Source of the DNA: Bradyrhizobiaceae bacterium
Lineage (GTDB): Bacteria > Pseudomonadota > Alphaproteobacteria > Rhizobiales > Xanthobacteraceae
NCBI GenBank assembly: GCA_020544565.1
Contig: CP078014.1
Coordinates: forward strand, 3,350,016 to 3,414,015
Length of the DNA stretch: 64,000 nucleotides
Direction of reading: 5' to 3'
The translations under genes were made by a program, and so were the position numbers. A model generated the notes under the pieces. The model made no database searches, had not been told where the DNA came from, and worked only from the letters and a program-made list of their open reading frames with translations. The stretch's first letter is position 1; each line of letters opens with the position of its first letter. Of the stretch, positions 33,837 through 44,226 are shown piece after piece.

Positions 33837-35174
33837 TTGACCCATTCCAACCCTCCGAACCCCCTGGAATCCCGCGCCGCGGGGCCCCTCAGCGGCCAGG
33901 TGCGGGTGCCGGGCGACAAGTCGATCTCGCACCGGGCGCTGATTCTCGGGGCGCTGGCGGTGGGCGAAACCCGGATCACCGGCCTGCTGGAAGGCGAGGA
34001 CGTCCTCAACACCGCCAAGGCCATGGCCGCGCTGGGCGCGACGGTGGAGCGCACCGGCGAGGGCGCATGGTCGGTCCGCGGCACCGGCGTCGGGGGCTTC
34101 AGGAGCCCGGACGCGCCGCTCGATTTCGGCAACAGCGGCACCGGCTGCCGTCTCGCCATGGGGGCGGTGGCCGGCTGCCCGGTCGAAGCCACCTTCGACG
34201 GCGACGCCTCCCTGCGCAGCCGTCCGATGCGGCGGATCCTCGATCCGCTGGAACTGATGGGCGCGCGGGTGGCCGCCTGCGGCGACGGCGGCCGGCTGCC
34301 GCTGACGCTTGCTGGCGCGCGCGATCCGGTGCCGGTGGTCTACCGCTCGCCGGTGGCGTCGGCACAGATCAAGTCGGCGGTGCTGCTGGCGGGATTGTCC
34401 GCGCCGGGCGTGACCACGGTGATCGAGCCGGAGGCCAGCCGCGACCACACCGAGCTGATGCTGTCCCATTTCGGCGCTGAGGTGGTGAGCGAGCGCGACG
34501 GCGCGCACGGCCGCCGGATTTCCCTGACCGGCCAGCCCGAGCTGCACGGCGCCACTGTCGTGGTGCCGGCCGATCCGTCGTCGGCGGCGTTCCCCATCGT
34601 CGCGGCGCTGATCGTGCCGGATTCCGACGTGGTGCTGAGCGATGTCATGACCAACCTGCTGCGCACCGGGCTGTTCACGACGCTCCGCGAAATGGGCGCG
34701 TCCATCGAGGAAAGCGATGAGCGCAACGACACCGGCGAGCCGATGGCCCGGTTCCGGGTGCGTGCCTCGCGGCTGCGCGGCGTCATCGTGCCGCCGGAAC
34801 GCGCGCCGTCGATGATCGACGAATATCTGGTGCTGGCGGTGGCCGCCGCCTTCGCCGAGGGCGTCACCACCATGCGCGGCCTGCAGGAACTGCGAGTCAA
34901 GGAATCCGACCGGCTGGCGGCGACCGCCGACATGCTGCGCGTCAACGGCGTCGAGGTCGAGATTTCCGGCGACGACATGATCGTGGTCGGCAAAGGCCAC
35001 GTGCCCGGCGGTGGCCTCGTCGCCACCCATATGGACCACCGCATCGCCATGTCGGCGCTGGTCATGGGAACCGCCTCCGACGCGCCGGTGAAGATCGACG
35101 ACACCGGCTTCATCGCCACCAGCTTTCCGGACTTCGTCCCGATGATGCGCCGGCTCGGGGCGGACCTCGCATGA
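33837..35174 (+). CDS. aroA: 3-phosphoshikimate 1-carboxyvinyltransferase (EPSP synthase), class II-like, TTG start
   Basis: 445 residues. It catalyses the PEP transfer of the shikimate pathway. Motifs are [17 protein letters not shown] (about 25-41), [12 protein letters not shown] (95-106), [31 protein letters not shown] and [19 protein letters not shown]. Overall sequence is like the Agrobacterium CP4 class. The residue matching CP4 Ala100 is Gly101 here, the ordinary state. The start is TTG at 33837 with AAGGGAG six bases before it. The gene overlaps cmk by ATGA. Confidence 0.95.
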   Translation: MTHSNPPNPLESRAAGPLSGQVRVPGDKSISHRALILGALAVGETRITGLLEGEDVLNTAKAMAALGATVERTGEGAWSVRGTGVGGFRSPDAPLDFGNSGTGCRLAMGAVAGCPVEATFDGDASLRSRPMRRILDPLELMGARVAACGDGGRLPLTLAGARDPVPVVYRSPVASAQIKSAVLLAGLSAPGVTTVIEPEASRDHTELMLSHFGAEVVSERDGAHGRRISLTGQPELHGATVVVPADPSSAAFPIVAALIVPDSDVVLSDVMTNLLRTGLFTTLREMGASIEESDERNDTGEPMARFRVRASRLRGVIVPPERAPSMIDEYLVLAVAAAFAEGVTTMRGLQELRVKESDRLAATADMLRVNGVEVEISGDDMIVVGKGHVPGGGLVATHMDHRIAMSALVMGTASDAPVKIDDTGFIATSFPDFVPMMRRLGADLA

Positions 35175-35809
35175 TCATTGCCATCGACGGACCCGCGGCG
35201 TCGGGCAAAGGCACTCTCGGCAAGCGCCTCGCGGCGCATTACCACTTTCGCCACCTTGATACCGGCGTGATCTACCGCGCGGTGGCCAAGGCGGTGCTCG
35301 ATCGGGGAGGCGACCTCCATGACGAGGCGTCGGCGGTCGCGGCCGCGATGGAACTCGACCCGGAAAAGTTCGGCGATCCGGTGCTGAAAACGCAGGTGAT
35401 CGGCGACGGCGCCTCGGTGGTCTCGGCGTTTCCGCGGGTACGCGCGGCGCTGGTGAGCTTCCAGCGCCAGTTCGCCGCCGAACCGCCCGGGGCGGTGCTC
35501 GACGGCCGCGATATCGGAACCGTGATCTGCCCCGACGCCGACGTGAAGATCTTCGTGGTGGCGGACCCGGCGGTCCGCGCCCGCCGGCGCACCCTGGAGG
35601 CCCGCGCCCGGGGCGAGGCGGCCGACGAGGCGGCGGTGCTGGCGGACATCCTCAAGCGCGACGAGCGCGACCGCAACCGCGCCGCCGCCCCTTTGAAAGC
35701 GGCGGCGGATGCATACTTGCTGGACAACTCTCAGTTGGATATAGAAGGCGGCGTCCGGGCTGCCATCGACATCGTCGAGGCTGTCCGAGCGGGCCGGCTC
35801 AGGGACTGA
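35171..35809 (+). CDS. cmk: Cytidylate kinase
   Basis: 212 residues. P-loop [20 protein letters not shown] at the N-terminus, then [16 protein letters not shown] (nucleotide monophosphate binding), [22 protein letters not shown] and [15 protein letters not shown]. It phosphorylates CMP/dCMP. It is translationally coupled to aroA by an ATGA overlap and followed by rpsA, a conserved order. Confidence 0.96.
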   Translation: MIIAIDGPAASGKGTLGKRLAAHYHFRHLDTGVIYRAVAKAVLDRGGDLHDEASAVAAAMELDPEKFGDPVLKTQVIGDGASVVSAFPRVRAALVSFQRQFAAEPPGAVLDGRDIGTVICPDADVKIFVVADPAVRARRRTLEARARGEAADEAAVLADILKRDERDRNRAAAPLKAAADAYLLDNSQLDIEGGVRAAIDIVEAVRAGRLRD

Positions 35810-36089
35810 CCGATTTCCCTGCCGTCATTGGAGGAATGCCCGCTCCCGGCTTTCGCACAGTCGATCTTCTGTTCGGCTCCGGACACGTTAGGACACCGCG
35901 TCGCGCGGCTTACGCGACAATCAGAACATATGCACCGTCATACGTGCACCGTATCGTTCGTGCAGGCATCAGCCGGCCCGTTTCCGCAATCCTCCGTGCG
36001 GAAGCGGTCGTCAAAGGCAGCGGACCTTTGGCCCTGGATGCGCGATACGCCCTTCACCCCGCTGCCGGCATCCGCATTTTGGAGAACAA
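35810..36089 (+). promoter_or_regulatory. rpsA leader / promoter region
   Basis: 280 bases without a gene between cmk and rpsA. A small hairpin TTTCCGC / GCGGAAG flanks 35985-36005. GGAG precedes the rpsA ATG by seven bases. The length suggests a separate rpsA promoter and possibly S1 autoregulation, but no specific signal was recognised. Confidence 0.4.
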
Positions 36090-37790
36090 ATGGCTTCGAG
36101 TGTTACCTCTTACAATCCGTCCCGCGACGATTTCGCCGCGATGCTCGACGAGTCCTTCGCAGGCGGCAACCTGCAGGAAAGCTCCGTCATCAAGGGCAAG
36201 GTCGTTGCGATCGAGAAGGACATGGCCGTCATCGACGTCGGCCTGAAGACCGAAGGCCGCGTGGCGCTTCGCGAATTCAACGGCCCCGGCCGTGACAGCG
36301 ACCTCAAGGTCGGCGATGAAGTCGAGGTGTTCCTCGACCGGATCGAGAACGCGCTCGGCGAGGCCGTGCTGTCGCGCGACAAGGCGCGCCGCGAGGAGAG
36401 CTGGGGCAAGCTCGAGAAGGCGTTCCAGAACAACGAGAAGGTCAACGGCATCATCTTCAATCAGGTCAAGGGCGGCTTCACCGTCGATCTCGACGGCGCC
36501 GTGGCCTTCCTGCCGCGCTCGCAGGTGGACATCCGTCCGATCCGCGACGTCGCGCCGCTGATGAACAACACCCAGCCGTTCCAGATTCTCAAGATGGACC
36601 GCCGCCGCGGCAACATCGTGGTGTCGCGCCGCACGGTGCTCGAAGAGACCCGCGCCGAGCAGCGCCAGGAGCTGGTGCAGAACCTCGAAGAAGGTCAGGT
36701 GATCGACGGCGTGGTCAAGAACATCACCGATTACGGTGCGTTCGTGGACCTCGGCGGTATCGACGGCCTGCTCCACGTCACCGACATCGCGTGGCGCCGC
36801 GTCAACCATCCGACCGAGGTGCTCACCATCGGCCAGACGGTCAAGGTCAAGATCATCAAGATCAACCACGAGACCCACCGCATCTCGCTCGGCATGAAGC
36901 AGCTGCTGGACGATCCGTGGCAGGGCATCGAGGCCAAGTATCCGATCAATGCCCGCTTCACCGGTCGCGTCACCAACATCACCGACTACGGCGCGTTCGT
37001 CGAACTGGAGCCGGGCATCGAGGGCCTGATCCACGTCTCGGAAATGTCGTGGACCAAGAAGAACATGCACCCCGGCAAGATCGTCTCCACCTCGCAGGAA
37101 GTGGAAGTGCAGGTGCTGGAAGTGGATTCGGCCAAGCGCCGCATCTCCCTCGGCCTCAAGCAGACCATGCGCAATCCGTGGGAAGTGTTCGTCGAGAAGT
37201 TCCCGATCGGCTCCGTGGTCGAAGGCGAAGTCAAGAACAAGACCGAGTTCGGATTGTTCCTCGGCCTCGAAGGCGACGTGGACGGCATGGTCCATCTCTC
37301 CGACCTCGACTGGAAGCTTCCGGGCGAGCAGGTCATCGACAACTTCAAGAAGGGCGACATGGTCAAGGCCGTGGTGCTCGATGTCGATGTCGAGAAGGAG
37401 CGCATCTCGCTCGGCGTCAAGCAGCTTGAGGGCGATCCGTTCGCCGAGCCGGGCGACGTCAAGAAGGGCGCTGTCGTGACCTGCGACATCCTCGAGGTGA
37501 AGGACTCCGGGATCGAGGTTCAGATCTCCGGCACCGACTTCACCACCTTCATCAAGCGTTCCGAACTGGCCCGCGACCGCGGCGACCAGCGCGCCGAGCG
37601 TTTCGCCGTCGGTGAGAAGGTCGATGCCCGCGTCATCCAGTTCGACAAGAAGGCCCGCAAGGTGCAGGTGTCGATCAAGGCGCTGGAAGTGGCCGAGGAG
37701 AAGGAAGCCATCGCGCAGTACGGTTCGTCCGATTCGGGCGCGACGCTGGGCGACATTCTCGGCAACGCGCTCAAGAAGCGCGACAAGTAA
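36090..37790 (+). CDS. rpsA: 30S ribosomal protein S1
   Basis: 566 residues with six S1 (OB-fold) repeats. The first two are ribosome-binding ([21 protein letters not shown]...). The four RNA-binding ones carry the consensus [24 protein letters not shown] and [26 protein letters not shown]. It unwinds and delivers mRNA to the 30S. A strong terminator follows. Confidence 0.98.
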   Translation: MASSVTSYNPSRDDFAAMLDESFAGGNLQESSVIKGKVVAIEKDMAVIDVGLKTEGRVALREFNGPGRDSDLKVGDEVEVFLDRIENALGEAVLSRDKARREESWGKLEKAFQNNEKVNGIIFNQVKGGFTVDLDGAVAFLPRSQVDIRPIRDVAPLMNNTQPFQILKMDRRRGNIVVSRRTVLEETRAEQRQELVQNLEEGQVIDGVVKNITDYGAFVDLGGIDGLLHVTDIAWRRVNHPTEVLTIGQTVKVKIIKINHETHRISLGMKQLLDDPWQGIEAKYPINARFTGRVTNITDYGAFVELEPGIEGLIHVSEMSWTKKNMHPGKIVSTSQEVEVQVLEVDSAKRRISLGLKQTMRNPWEVFVEKFPIGSVVEGEVKNKTEFGLFLGLEGDVDGMVHLSDLDWKLPGEQVIDNFKKGDMVKAVVLDVDVEKERISLGVKQLEGDPFAEPGDVKKGAVVTCDILEVKDSGIEVQISGTDFTTFIKRSELARDRGDQRAERFAVGEKVDARVIQFDKKARKVQVSIKALEVAEEKEAIAQYGSSDSGATLGDILGNALKKRDK

Positions 37791-37822
37791 GATCCTCGCC
37801 GTTATCGCGGCAGGATGCGAAA

Positions 37823-37848
37823 GGGCCCCGGTTTCCGGGGCCCTTTTT
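37823..37848 (+). terminator. Intrinsic terminator of rpsA
   Basis: GGGCCCCGG-TTT-CCGGGGCCC (37823-37843), a nine-base stem followed by TTTTT. It lies 33 bases after the rpsA stop. Confidence 0.92.
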
Positions 37849-37880
37849 GTTGTGATGTCATGTGGGGTGTTACAAATGCC

Positions 37881-37973
37881 GTCGTCATGCCCGGCCTTGT
37901 GCCGGGCATCCACGTCTTGAAAGAGTAAGAGCAGGGAAGATGTGGATGGCCGGGACGAGCCCGGCCATGACGA
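37881..37973. repeat. Dispersed palindromic repeat, family A
   Basis: GTCATGCCCGGCCTTGTGCC...GGGCATCCACGTCTTGA and GTGGATGGCCGGGACGAGCC...CGGCCATGACG. The two halves share complementary ends. It is the same as 40431-40518 and related to 12268-12354. Confidence 0.78.
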
Positions 37974-37983
37974 TTCTGTCAAC

Positions 37984-38062
37984 GCGTCATTGCGAGGAGC
38001 GTGAGCTCCGAAACAATCCATCTATCCAAGAGTGGATTGCTTCGCTTCGCTCGCAGTGACGG
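37984..38062. repeat. Dispersed repeat, family B (short form), encoding the RluA-type C-terminal tail
   Basis: Starts GCGTCATTGCGAGGAGCGTG, continues AGCTCCGAAACAATCC and ends CTCGCAGTGACGG; inverted ends like 3912-4023. Its right part provides the last 14 codons and the stop of the pseudouridine synthase gene. Confidence 0.72.
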
Positions 38063-38789
38063 ATTGAGCGTCAGCTTCTTCCCCCCTCCATCCGCAGGCC
38101 CTCAGTCGCTCGTGCAGATGCGGCGGCACCGGCGCGGTGACCCGCACCGGCGGCTTGTTCTTCGACAGCGGGATCACGATCTCGCGCGCATGCAGATGCA
38201 GCGACGGTTCGCCGAATCGCGGTCCGTTGCCGTAGATGTTGTCGCCGACGATGGGCCAGCCGCTGGCCGCGCAGTGCACGCGCAACTGATGGGTGCGCCC
38301 GGTGATCGGTTCCATGGCGAGCCAGGTCAGGCGTTCGCCGCCTGCGCCGGCGCCGCGTCCCATGACCTTCCACAGCGTCTTGGACGGCAGGCCATTGGGG
38401 TCCGGCTTCTGCCACCAGCCGCGTTCGGCGTCGAGGCGTCCGAGCGGAATGTCGATCTCGCCTTCATTCGCCTCCGGGCCGCCTTCCACCACCGACCAGT
38501 AGGTCTTGTCGATCTTGCCGTGCTTGAACAGCAGGCCGAGCGAGGCGGTGGCCTTGCGGTGGCGGCCGAGCACCAGGCAGCCGGAAGTATCGCGGTCGAG
38601 CCGGTGGGCCAGCACCGGCGGGCGCGGCAGGCCGTAGCGCAGCGCCTCGAACGAGGCTTCGAGATTGGGGCCGCCTTTCGGCCCCTTGTGTACGGCGATG
38701 CCGGCCGGCTTGTCGATCACCAGCATCAGCCCGTCGCGGTGAAGCACGCGGGCCTGCATGTCCTCCGGGGTGGGTTGCGGCGTATCCAT
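38022..38789 (-). CDS. RluA-family pseudouridine synthase
   Basis: 255 residues. The catalytic motif is LAHRLDRDTSGCLVLGRHRKA at about residues 60-80 (Asp in HRLDRDTSG). The substrate-side motifs are DKPAGIAVHKGP, DKTYWSVVEG and ITGRTHQLRVHCAA. No S4 domain is visible, so the target RNA (rRNA or tRNA) cannot be told. The terminal QSVTASEAKQSTLG comes from a family B repeat, an extension of the protein by an intergenic element. Confidence 0.92.
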   Translation of the reverse strand: MDTPQPTPEDMQARVLHRDGLMLVIDKPAGIAVHKGPKGGPNLEASFEALRYGLPRPPVLAHRLDRDTSGCLVLGRHRKATASLGLLFKHGKIDKTYWSVVEGGPEANEGEIDIPLGRLDAERGWWQKPDPNGLPSKTLWKVMGRGAGAGGERLTWLAMEPITGRTHQLRVHCAASGWPIVGDNIYGNGPRFGEPSLHLHAREIVIPLSKNKPPVRVTAPVPPHLHERLRACGWRGEEADAQSVTASEAKQSTLG

Positions 38790-38860
38790 CGGGCGGGAGT
38801 GGCTTTCGTTTGGGTGCCGAACCGGCTAACACACGCCTCTCACCGGTAACAGTCAAAATC

Positions 38861-39808
38861 ATGACCGACAGTTCGCAGGATCAACCGAAACAAAGCTGGT
38901 GGCGCAGGCTGTCCGCCGGGCTGAAACGCACGTCGAGTTCGATCGGCGGCGCGGTCGCGGCGCTGGTGACCAAGCGCAAGCTCGACCGCGCCATGCTCGA
39001 GGACATCGAGGACGTGCTGCTGCGCGCGGATCTCGGCACCGAGGTGGCGGCGCGCATCGCCGAGGCTGTCGGCAAGAGCCGCTACGACAAGGACGTGTCG
39101 GCGGAGGATGTCACCGACATCGTCGGCAGCGAGGTGGAGAAAGTTCTCGCGCCGGTGGCGAAGCCGCTGGTGATCGACACCGCCCACAAGCCGTTCGTCA
39201 TTCTCGTGGTCGGCGTCAACGGCTCGGGCAAGACCACCACCATCGGCAAGCTTGCGGCGAAGCTCACCGCCGAGGGCCGCAAGGTGATGCTGGCGGCGGG
39301 AGATACCTTCCGCGCCGCCGCCATCGAGCAGTTGAAGGTGTGGGGCGAGCGCAACAAGGTGCCGGTGATCGCGAAGGCGCAAGGGTCGGATGCCGCGAGC
39401 CTCGCCTTCGAGGCGGTGGAGACGGCGAAGGCGCAGGGCATCGACGTGCTGCTGATCGACACCGCCGGCCGGCTGCAGAACAAGACCGAATTGATGGTCG
39501 AACTGGAGAAGGTGCGGCGCGTGATCGGCAAGGTCGACGCCACCGCGCCGCATGCGGTGCTGCTGGTGCTGGACGCAACGGTGGGCCAGAACGCGCTGTC
39601 GCAGGTCGAGGTGTTCGGCAAGACCGCCGGCGTCACCGGCCTCGTCATGACCAAGCTCGACGGCACCGCGCGCGGCGGCATCCTGGTGGCGCTGTCGGAG
39701 AAGTACAAACTGCCGGTGCATTTCATTGGCGTCGGCGAGGGCATCGACGATCTCGCGCCGTTCACCGCGCGTGATTTCGCCCGCGCCATCGCCGGACAGG
39801 ACAATTGA
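38861..39808 (+). CDS. ftsY: Signal recognition particle receptor FtsY
   Basis: 315 residues. The N domain is at about 10-90 and the G domain carries [49 protein letters not shown] and [12 protein letters not shown]. The long acidic A domain of E. coli FtsY is absent, as usual in alphaproteobacteria. It docks SRP-bound ribosomes at the membrane. The ATG at 38861 is used. The septation-protein gene follows two bases after the stop. Confidence 0.96.
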   Translation: MTDSSQDQPKQSWWRRLSAGLKRTSSSIGGAVAALVTKRKLDRAMLEDIEDVLLRADLGTEVAARIAEAVGKSRYDKDVSAEDVTDIVGSEVEKVLAPVAKPLVIDTAHKPFVILVVGVNGSGKTTTIGKLAAKLTAEGRKVMLAAGDTFRAAAIEQLKVWGERNKVPVIAKAQGSDAASLAFEAVETAKAQGIDVLLIDTAGRLQNKTELMVELEKVRRVIGKVDATAPHAVLLVLDATVGQNALSQVEVFGKTAGVTGLVMTKLDGTARGGILVALSEKYKLPVHFIGVGEGIDDLAPFTARDFARAIAGQDN

Positions 39809-39810
39809 AA

Positions 39811-40422
39811 ATGGCCGCTTCGGAGAAACCCGCGCCGCACCCGCTGTTCAAGCTCGCCACCGAGCTCGGGCCGCTGGTGATCTTCTTCGCGGCCAACGCC
39901 AAGTTCGGCCTGTTCGTCGCCACGGGTGCGTTCATGGTCGCCATCGTCGCGGCGATCATCGCGTCCTATGTCGTGACGAAGCATGTGCCGCTGATGGCCA
40001 TCGTCACCGCGGTGATCGTGCTGGTGTTCGGCGGGTTGACGCTGTTCTTCCACGACGAGACCTTCATCAAGATCAAGCCGACCATCATCTATGCGCTGTT
40101 CGCGGCCGCGCTCGGCATCGGGCTTTTGCTGGGGCGGTCGTTCATCGCCATCATGTTCGACCAGATGTTCAATCTCACGCCGCAGGGCTGGCGGGCGCTG
40201 ACCGTGCGCTGGATGCTGTTCTTCGCAGGCATGGCGGTTTTGAACGAGGTGATCTGGCGCACGCAGAGCACAGATTTCTGGGTGGCGTTCAAGGCGTTCG
40301 GCGTGATCCCGATCACCGCCGTGTTCGCCATGCTGCAGATGTCGCTGATCAAGCGCCACAGCATCGCGCCCGCCACCGACGCGGCCGGCGATCTCGATCG
40401 CGGCGATATCACGAAAAGCTGA
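39811..40422 (+). CDS. Inner-membrane-spanning protein YciB (septation protein A family)
   Basis: 203 residues with about five hydrophobic helices: [40 protein letters not shown], then [72 protein letters not shown]. This is the YciB/IspZ (intracellular septation A) family. It starts two bases after ftsY, so both are probably one operon. Confidence 0.93.
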   Translation: MAASEKPAPHPLFKLATELGPLVIFFAANAKFGLFVATGAFMVAIVAAIIASYVVTKHVPLMAIVTAVIVLVFGGLTLFFHDETFIKIKPTIIYALFAAALGIGLLLGRSFIAIMFDQMFNLTPQGWRALTVRWMLFFAGMAVLNEVIWRTQSTDFWVAFKAFGVIPITAVFAMLQMSLIKRHSIAPATDAAGDLDRGDITKS

Positions 40423-40430
40423 AATTATTC

Positions 40431-40518
40431 TCGTCATGCCCGGCCTTGTGCCGGGCATCCACGTCTTTGAGATACTTAAAGCAAGACGTAGATGGCCGGG
40501 ACAAGCCCGGCCATGACG
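40431..40518. repeat. Dispersed palindromic repeat, family A
   Basis: CGTCATGCCCGGCCTTGTGC...CATCCACGTCTTTGA, then AGACGTAGATGGCCGGGACA and CCCGGCCATGACG. It is near-identical in both halves to 37881-37973. It fills the gap between two convergent genes. Confidence 0.78.
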
Positions 40519-40546
40519 TCGCGTGAAAATATCGGGCGAGCAGCGC

Positions 40547-40924
40547 TTACTTCTGCTTGGCGATGATCTTGTCCTTGATCGCCGCGTAGGTCTTCTCGGG
40601 GATGATCTTCTTCTGCACCAGCTCGTCCTTGCCCTTGTAGGGGCGGCCCTTGATGATCGCGGCCGAGTAGGCGTCGCCGATGCCCTTGAGCGCCTTCAGG
40701 TCGTCGGCGCTCGCCGAGTTGATGTCGAGCAGCTCGGTCTTGGCTGCCTTAGCGGCCGCCGGGGCCATCTTGCTGTCGGCCTTCGGGGCGGTCGCGGCGG
40801 CGGGCGGCGGCGCCATCTTGCCGCCGGTGGCGGGCTGGGTCGCCTGGGAAAATGACGGCGAGGACGCCAGCAGGCCGAGAGCCAAGGTTGCGGCGGTCAA
40901 TGAAGCAAGTTTCAAATAACGCAT
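40547..40924 (-). CDS. Secreted ComEA-like helix-hairpin-helix protein
   Basis: 125 residues. A signal peptide is at about 1-27 ([24 protein letters not shown]). An Ala/Pro/Lys linker follows, then one helix-hairpin-helix repeat [31 protein letters not shown]. This matches the DNA-binding part of ComEA, but the membrane anchor is replaced by a cleavable signal. A role in DNA uptake is inference. No other competence gene is nearby. Confidence 0.85.
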   Translation of the reverse strand: MRYLKLASLTAATLALGLLASSPSFSQATQPATGGKMAPPPAAATAPKADSKMAPAAAKAAKTELLDINSASADDLKALKGIGDAYSAAIIKGRPYKGKDELVQKKIIPEKTYAAIKDKIIAKQK

Positions 40925-41024
40925 GGATGTCCCTCCAAGGACGGTGATTGCAACACGCGCAAGCTAGGGGGGAATTCGTGGCCGCGCCATGGCCGGCGCA
41001 TGAACGGCGGATAAACGCGCAAAA

Positions 41025-41636
41025 TTATTTTTGCGGCGTCACGCTGGGCTCTTTCGCGGCCAGCGCCTTGGCGATGGCCGCCTTCAGCGCGCCGTTGAGG
41101 TTGTCCGGAGTGATCGCCCCGATCAGCTTGTAGGCGATGGTGCCGTCGCGGCCGACCACGAAGGTCTCGGGCACGCCGTAGACGCCCCATTCGATCGAGG
41201 CGCGGCCGTTGGCGTCGACGCCGACGGCGGCGAACGGGTTGCCGTAGCGCCCGAGAAAGCGGCGGGCGTTGTCGGGCTGGTCCTTGTAGTTGATGCCGAC
41301 CACGCGGATGCGCTTGTCCTTCGCCAGTTCGAGCAGCAGCGGCGCTTCGTCGTGGCAGGGCACGCACCACGAGGCCCAGACGTTGACGACGCTGACCGCG
41401 CCCTTGAACGCGGCCGGATCGAGGCCCGGCACCTGTACGCCATCGGCGAGCAGGCCCTCGAGCGGCGGCAGCGGCGTCTGCGGCGCGGGGCGGCCGATCA
41501 GCGCCGACGGAATCCGCGACGGATCGCCGTCGCCGAGGCGGACCCAGAACAGCGCCGCCAGCGCCGCGAACACGATCAGCGGCAGCGCCACCGGCCAGGC
41601 GCGGCGGCGCGGCGGCGGGGGCGTCTCCGCGTTCAT
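41025..41636 (-). CDS. ccmG: Thiol:disulfide interchange protein CcmG (DsbE)
   Basis: 203 residues. One N-terminal membrane anchor ([20 protein letters not shown]), then a thioredoxin fold with active-site [15 protein letters not shown] (Cys91, Cys94) and [20 protein letters not shown] containing the cis-Pro. It reduces apocytochrome c thiols in the periplasm. Its ATG overlaps the ccmD stop. Confidence 0.94.
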   Translation of the reverse strand: MNAETPPPPRRRAWPVALPLIVFAALAALFWVRLGDGDPSRIPSALIGRPAPQTPLPPLEGLLADGVQVPGLDPAAFKGAVSVVNVWASWCVPCHDEAPLLLELAKDKRIRVVGINYKDQPDNARRFLGRYGNPFAAVGVDANGRASIEWGVYGVPETFVVGRDGTIAYKLIGAITPDNLNGALKAAIAKALAAKEPSVTPQK

Positions 41637-41830
41637 GGCGACTTCTCCGGTGACTTCTGCGCCGAGCGGCGGCGCACGCCGCTGGCTTCGAGGTCGCGCA
41701 GCGCCCGGCGCTGCCGCCGGTAGTCGAGCGCGATCCAGCCGATCAGGCCCGCGACCACGAGGGCGGCCAGCGCATAGGACGCGACGATGAAGGTGGCGTA
41801 GGGACCGAACGACATGAGACCAGATGACAT
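41633..41830 (-). CDS. ccmD: Heme exporter protein CcmD
   Basis: 65 residues, with one membrane segment ([27 protein letters not shown]) preceded by MSFGP and followed by a basic, Arg/Lys-rich tail. This is the usual CcmD layout. It stabilises the CcmC-heme-CcmE complex. It lies five bases after ccmC and overlaps ccmG by four. A start five codons later at 41815 is also possible. Confidence 0.92.
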   Translation of the reverse strand: MSSGLMSFGPYATFIVASYALAALVVAGLIGWIALDYRRQRRALRDLEASGVRRRSAQKSPEKSP

Positions 41831-41835
41831 GGAGA

Positions 41836-42579
41836 TCACGCCGCCTGCCGGCTGGCTTGCATCATCTGCAGCGTGCGTACGCGCCGCCGCAGCACCTCGT
41901 TGCGCATCGCCGCCAGATGCAGGGTGACGAACAGCAGCGCGAACGCCGCGCCCATCACCAGCAGCGGGATCAGGAAGGCGCGGTCGAGCGTCGGGCCGCC
42001 GGCGCGGAACACCGACGCGCCCTGGTGCAGCGTGTTCCACCACTCCACCGAGAACTTGATGATCGGGATGTTGATGGCGCCGACCAGCGTCAGGATCGCC
42101 GCCGCCCGCGCCGCGCGCGACGGGTCCTCCACCGCGCGCCACAGCGCCATGATGCCGAGATACATCAGGAACAGGATCAGCACCGAGGTCAGCCGCGCGT
42201 CCCATTCCCAGTAGGTGCCCCACATCGGCCGGCCCCACAGCGATCCGGTGACCAGCGCGACGAAGGTGAAGGAGGCCCCGATCGGCGCGGCCGCCTTGGC
42301 GGCGACGTCGGCCAGCGGATGCCGCCACACCAGCGTGCCGAGCGCGGCCACGCTCATCACCCCCCATACGGCCATCGATAGCCACGCATTGGGGACGTGG
42401 ATGAACATGATCTTCACGGTGGCGCCCTGCTGGTAGTCGTCGGGCGCCATGGCCGACTGATAGAGGCCGATGGCGAGCACGATCGCGGTCGCCGCCGTGA
42501 GCCACGGCAGCACCCGTCCGACGAGGGCAAGGAACCGGGTCGGATTGGCGAAATCGATGAGGCGGCCGATCGTGCTCAT
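41836..42579 (-). CDS. ccmC: Heme exporter/lyase protein CcmC
   Basis: 247 residues, six hydrophobic helices. The tryptophan-rich heme-handling signature is [28 protein letters not shown] at about residues 115-142, with flanking His in [11 protein letters not shown] and [10 protein letters not shown]. It loads heme onto CcmE. ATG at 42579. The upstream gap to ccmB holds an inverted pair of family E palindromes. Confidence 0.95.
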   Translation of the reverse strand: MSTIGRLIDFANPTRFLALVGRVLPWLTAATAIVLAIGLYQSAMAPDDYQQGATVKIMFIHVPNAWLSMAVWGVMSVAALGTLVWRHPLADVAAKAAAPIGASFTFVALVTGSLWGRPMWGTYWEWDARLTSVLILFLMYLGIMALWRAVEDPSRAARAAAILTLVGAINIPIIKFSVEWWNTLHQGASVFRAGGPTLDRAFLIPLLVMGAAFALLFVTLHLAAMRNEVLRRRVRTLQMMQASRQAA

Positions 42580-42658
42580 GGCGTTCCTGATAGTCGCCGC
42601 GCGGGCGCGAGGCAATGCGCTGTTGCGGCGGGTTTCAAAGGGAGCTCGCGGTATCGTT

Positions 42659-42767
42659 CTCTCCCCCGCTTGCGGGGGAGAGGCAGAGAGGGGGCGCATG
42701 CGGCGGGACCGTGCGCATCCACCCTGTTTTCCCCCTCCCCAACCCTCCCCCGCAGGCGGGGGAGGGA
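42659..42767. repeat. Family E palindromes, inverted pair without a gene inside
   Basis: Left half 42659-42694 (CTCTCCCCCGC-TT-GCGGGGGAGAG then a G-rich tail) and right half 42731-42767 (C-rich tail, then CCTCCCCCGC-AG-GCGGGGGAGG). The tails face each other across about 36 bases. The geometry is as at 57701-57801 and as around the DUF559 gene. It lies between ccmB and ccmC. Confidence 0.82.
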
Positions 42768-42827
42768 GTATGGCGTGCTTGCGGATATCGACGCGGTTTC
42801 GCAGCGTTGATCGGGCGCGATGTCGCA

Positions 42828-43496
42828 TCAGTCGAGCCCCTGCCGCAGGCTGGCGGCGGCGGCGAACGGCCCGATCACCAGACTCGCCAGCGACAGTGCG
42901 CACAGGATCGAAAACGGGGTGCCGAACGGCGCTTCGCCGCCAATGGCGGCATTGGAGGCGGCAACGCCGAAAATCAGCACCGGGATCGACAGCGGCAGCA
43001 CCACCACCGCCAGCAGCAGGCCGCCGCGGCGCAGCGTCACCGCCAGCGCCGCGCCGATCATGCCGGTGAAGGTCAGGGCCGGGGTGCCGGCCAAGAGCGT
43101 CAGGGCGACGGCGAAGGTCGCCGGCGCGTCGAGATTGAGCAGGATGCCGATCACCGGCGTCGCCACGATCAGCGGCAGCCCGGCCGCGAGCCAGTGCGCC
43201 AGCGCCTTCGCCGCGCAGGCGAGTTCCAGCGGGGTGCGGCTCATCACCAGCAGATCGAGCGAGCCGTCGTCGAGGTCGGCGGTGAACAGGCGGTCCAGCG
43301 TCAGCAGGCTCGCCAGCATGGCCCCTAACCAGAGAATCGCCGGGCCGATGCGTTTCAGCAGCGCGAGGTCGGGGCCGAGGGCGAACGGCGCCACCACCAC
43401 CACGGTGGTGAAAAACAGCACGCCGACCAGCGCGCCGCCGCCGGCGCGCAGCGCGATCCGGATGTCGCGGCGAATCAGGGCGGCCAGCGCGGTCAT
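42828..43496 (-). CDS. ccmB: Heme exporter protein CcmB
   Basis: 222 residues with about six hydrophobic segments. The N-terminus is LIRRDIRIALRAGGGALVGVLFFTTVVVVAPFALGP, with LTLDRLFTADLDDGSLDLLVMSRTPLELACAAKALAHWL next. It is the permease subunit of CcmABCD. It is transcribed after ccmA across a gap with one family E palindrome. Confidence 0.95.
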   Translation of the reverse strand: MTALAALIRRDIRIALRAGGGALVGVLFFTTVVVVAPFALGPDLALLKRIGPAILWLGAMLASLLTLDRLFTADLDDGSLDLLVMSRTPLELACAAKALAHWLAAGLPLIVATPVIGILLNLDAPATFAVALTLLAGTPALTFTGMIGAALAVTLRRGGLLLAVVVLPLSIPVLIFGVAASNAAIGGEAPFGTPFSILCALSLASLVIGPFAAAASLRQGLD

Positions 43497-43549
43497 GTCC
43501 CACGTCCGTTCTTGGCGAAACGTTCAGCCGCTATCGCGCATACGTCATC

Positions 43550-43587
43550 TCCCTCCCCCCTTGCGGGGGAGGGTTGGGGAGGGGGGG
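43550..43587. repeat. Family E palindrome, single half-element
   Basis: CTCCCTCCCCCC-TTGCGGGGGAGGG followed by a TTGGGGAGGGG tail. One half only; no inverted partner is found nearby. It lies between ccmA and ccmB. Confidence 0.72.
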
Positions 43588-43620
43588 CAGCCAAAGAAAA
43601 GGCGGTGTATTGGGAGCCGA

Positions 43621-44226
43621 TCATGCCGCCTCCCCGATTCGCAGCTCCTGCGCGGCGATGCCGAGCGGGCCGTGGGTGGCGGCGAGGATGAGCCCGCCGT
43701 GATCGAGATGTGCCGCCATCACCCCGGCGATCATGGTCTGGCCGGCGGCGTCCAGCGCCGAGGTCGGCTCGTCCAGCAGCCACAGCGGGCGGCGCACCGC
43801 GATCAGGCGGGCGATGGACAGGCGGCGGCGCTGCCCTGCCGACAGGAACGCGGCCGGCAGCTCGGCGGCGTGGCCGAGGCCCACCCGCTCCAGGCTGGCG
43901 GCCGCGTCGCTGGTCTCGCCGCCCAGGAAATCCTGCCAGAAATCAAGGTTTTCCCGCACCGAAAGGGCGGGTTTGAGGGCGTCGCGGTGACCGAGGTAGT
44001 GGGTCTGCTCGGCCAGGGTCAGTTCGGCGTCGCCGCCACCCTCGAGCGCCAGCATCCCGCCGCCGAGCGGCAGCAGTCCGGCGATCATCCGCAGCAGCGA
44101 CGATTTCCCCGCGCCGTTGACCCCGGTGACCGCCAGCGCCTGTCCGGCCGCGACCGCGACATCAAGCCCGGCAAAGATCGTGCGGCCGCCCCGCACGCAT
44201 TTCAGACCGCGACCCGACAGTCTCAT
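43621..44226 (-). CDS. ccmA: Heme exporter ATP-binding protein CcmA
   Basis: 201 residues. ABC ATPase with Walker [20 protein letters not shown], signature [18 protein letters not shown], Walker [17 protein letters not shown] and switch His in LAATHGPLG. This short form is typical of CcmA. It drives release of holo-CcmE. The ATG at 44226 gives the family N-terminus. The upstream 238 bases are shared with the divergent acnA. Confidence 0.95.
   Translation of the reverse strand: MRLSGRGLKCVRGGRTIFAGLDVAVAAGQALAVTGVNGAGKSSLLRMIAGLLPLGGGMLALEGGGDAELTLAEQTHYLGHRDALKPALSVRENLDFWQDFLGGETSDAAASLERVGLGHAAELPAAFLSAGQRRRLSIARLIAVRRPLWLLDEPTSALDAAGQTMIAGVMAAHLDHGGLILAATHGPLGIAAQELRIGEAA

Noticed and set aside
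36054..38021. A 655-codon open frame antisense to rpsA
   Set aside because: Shadow of the six S1 repeats. Its internal repetitiveness mirrors rpsA and no family features are present.
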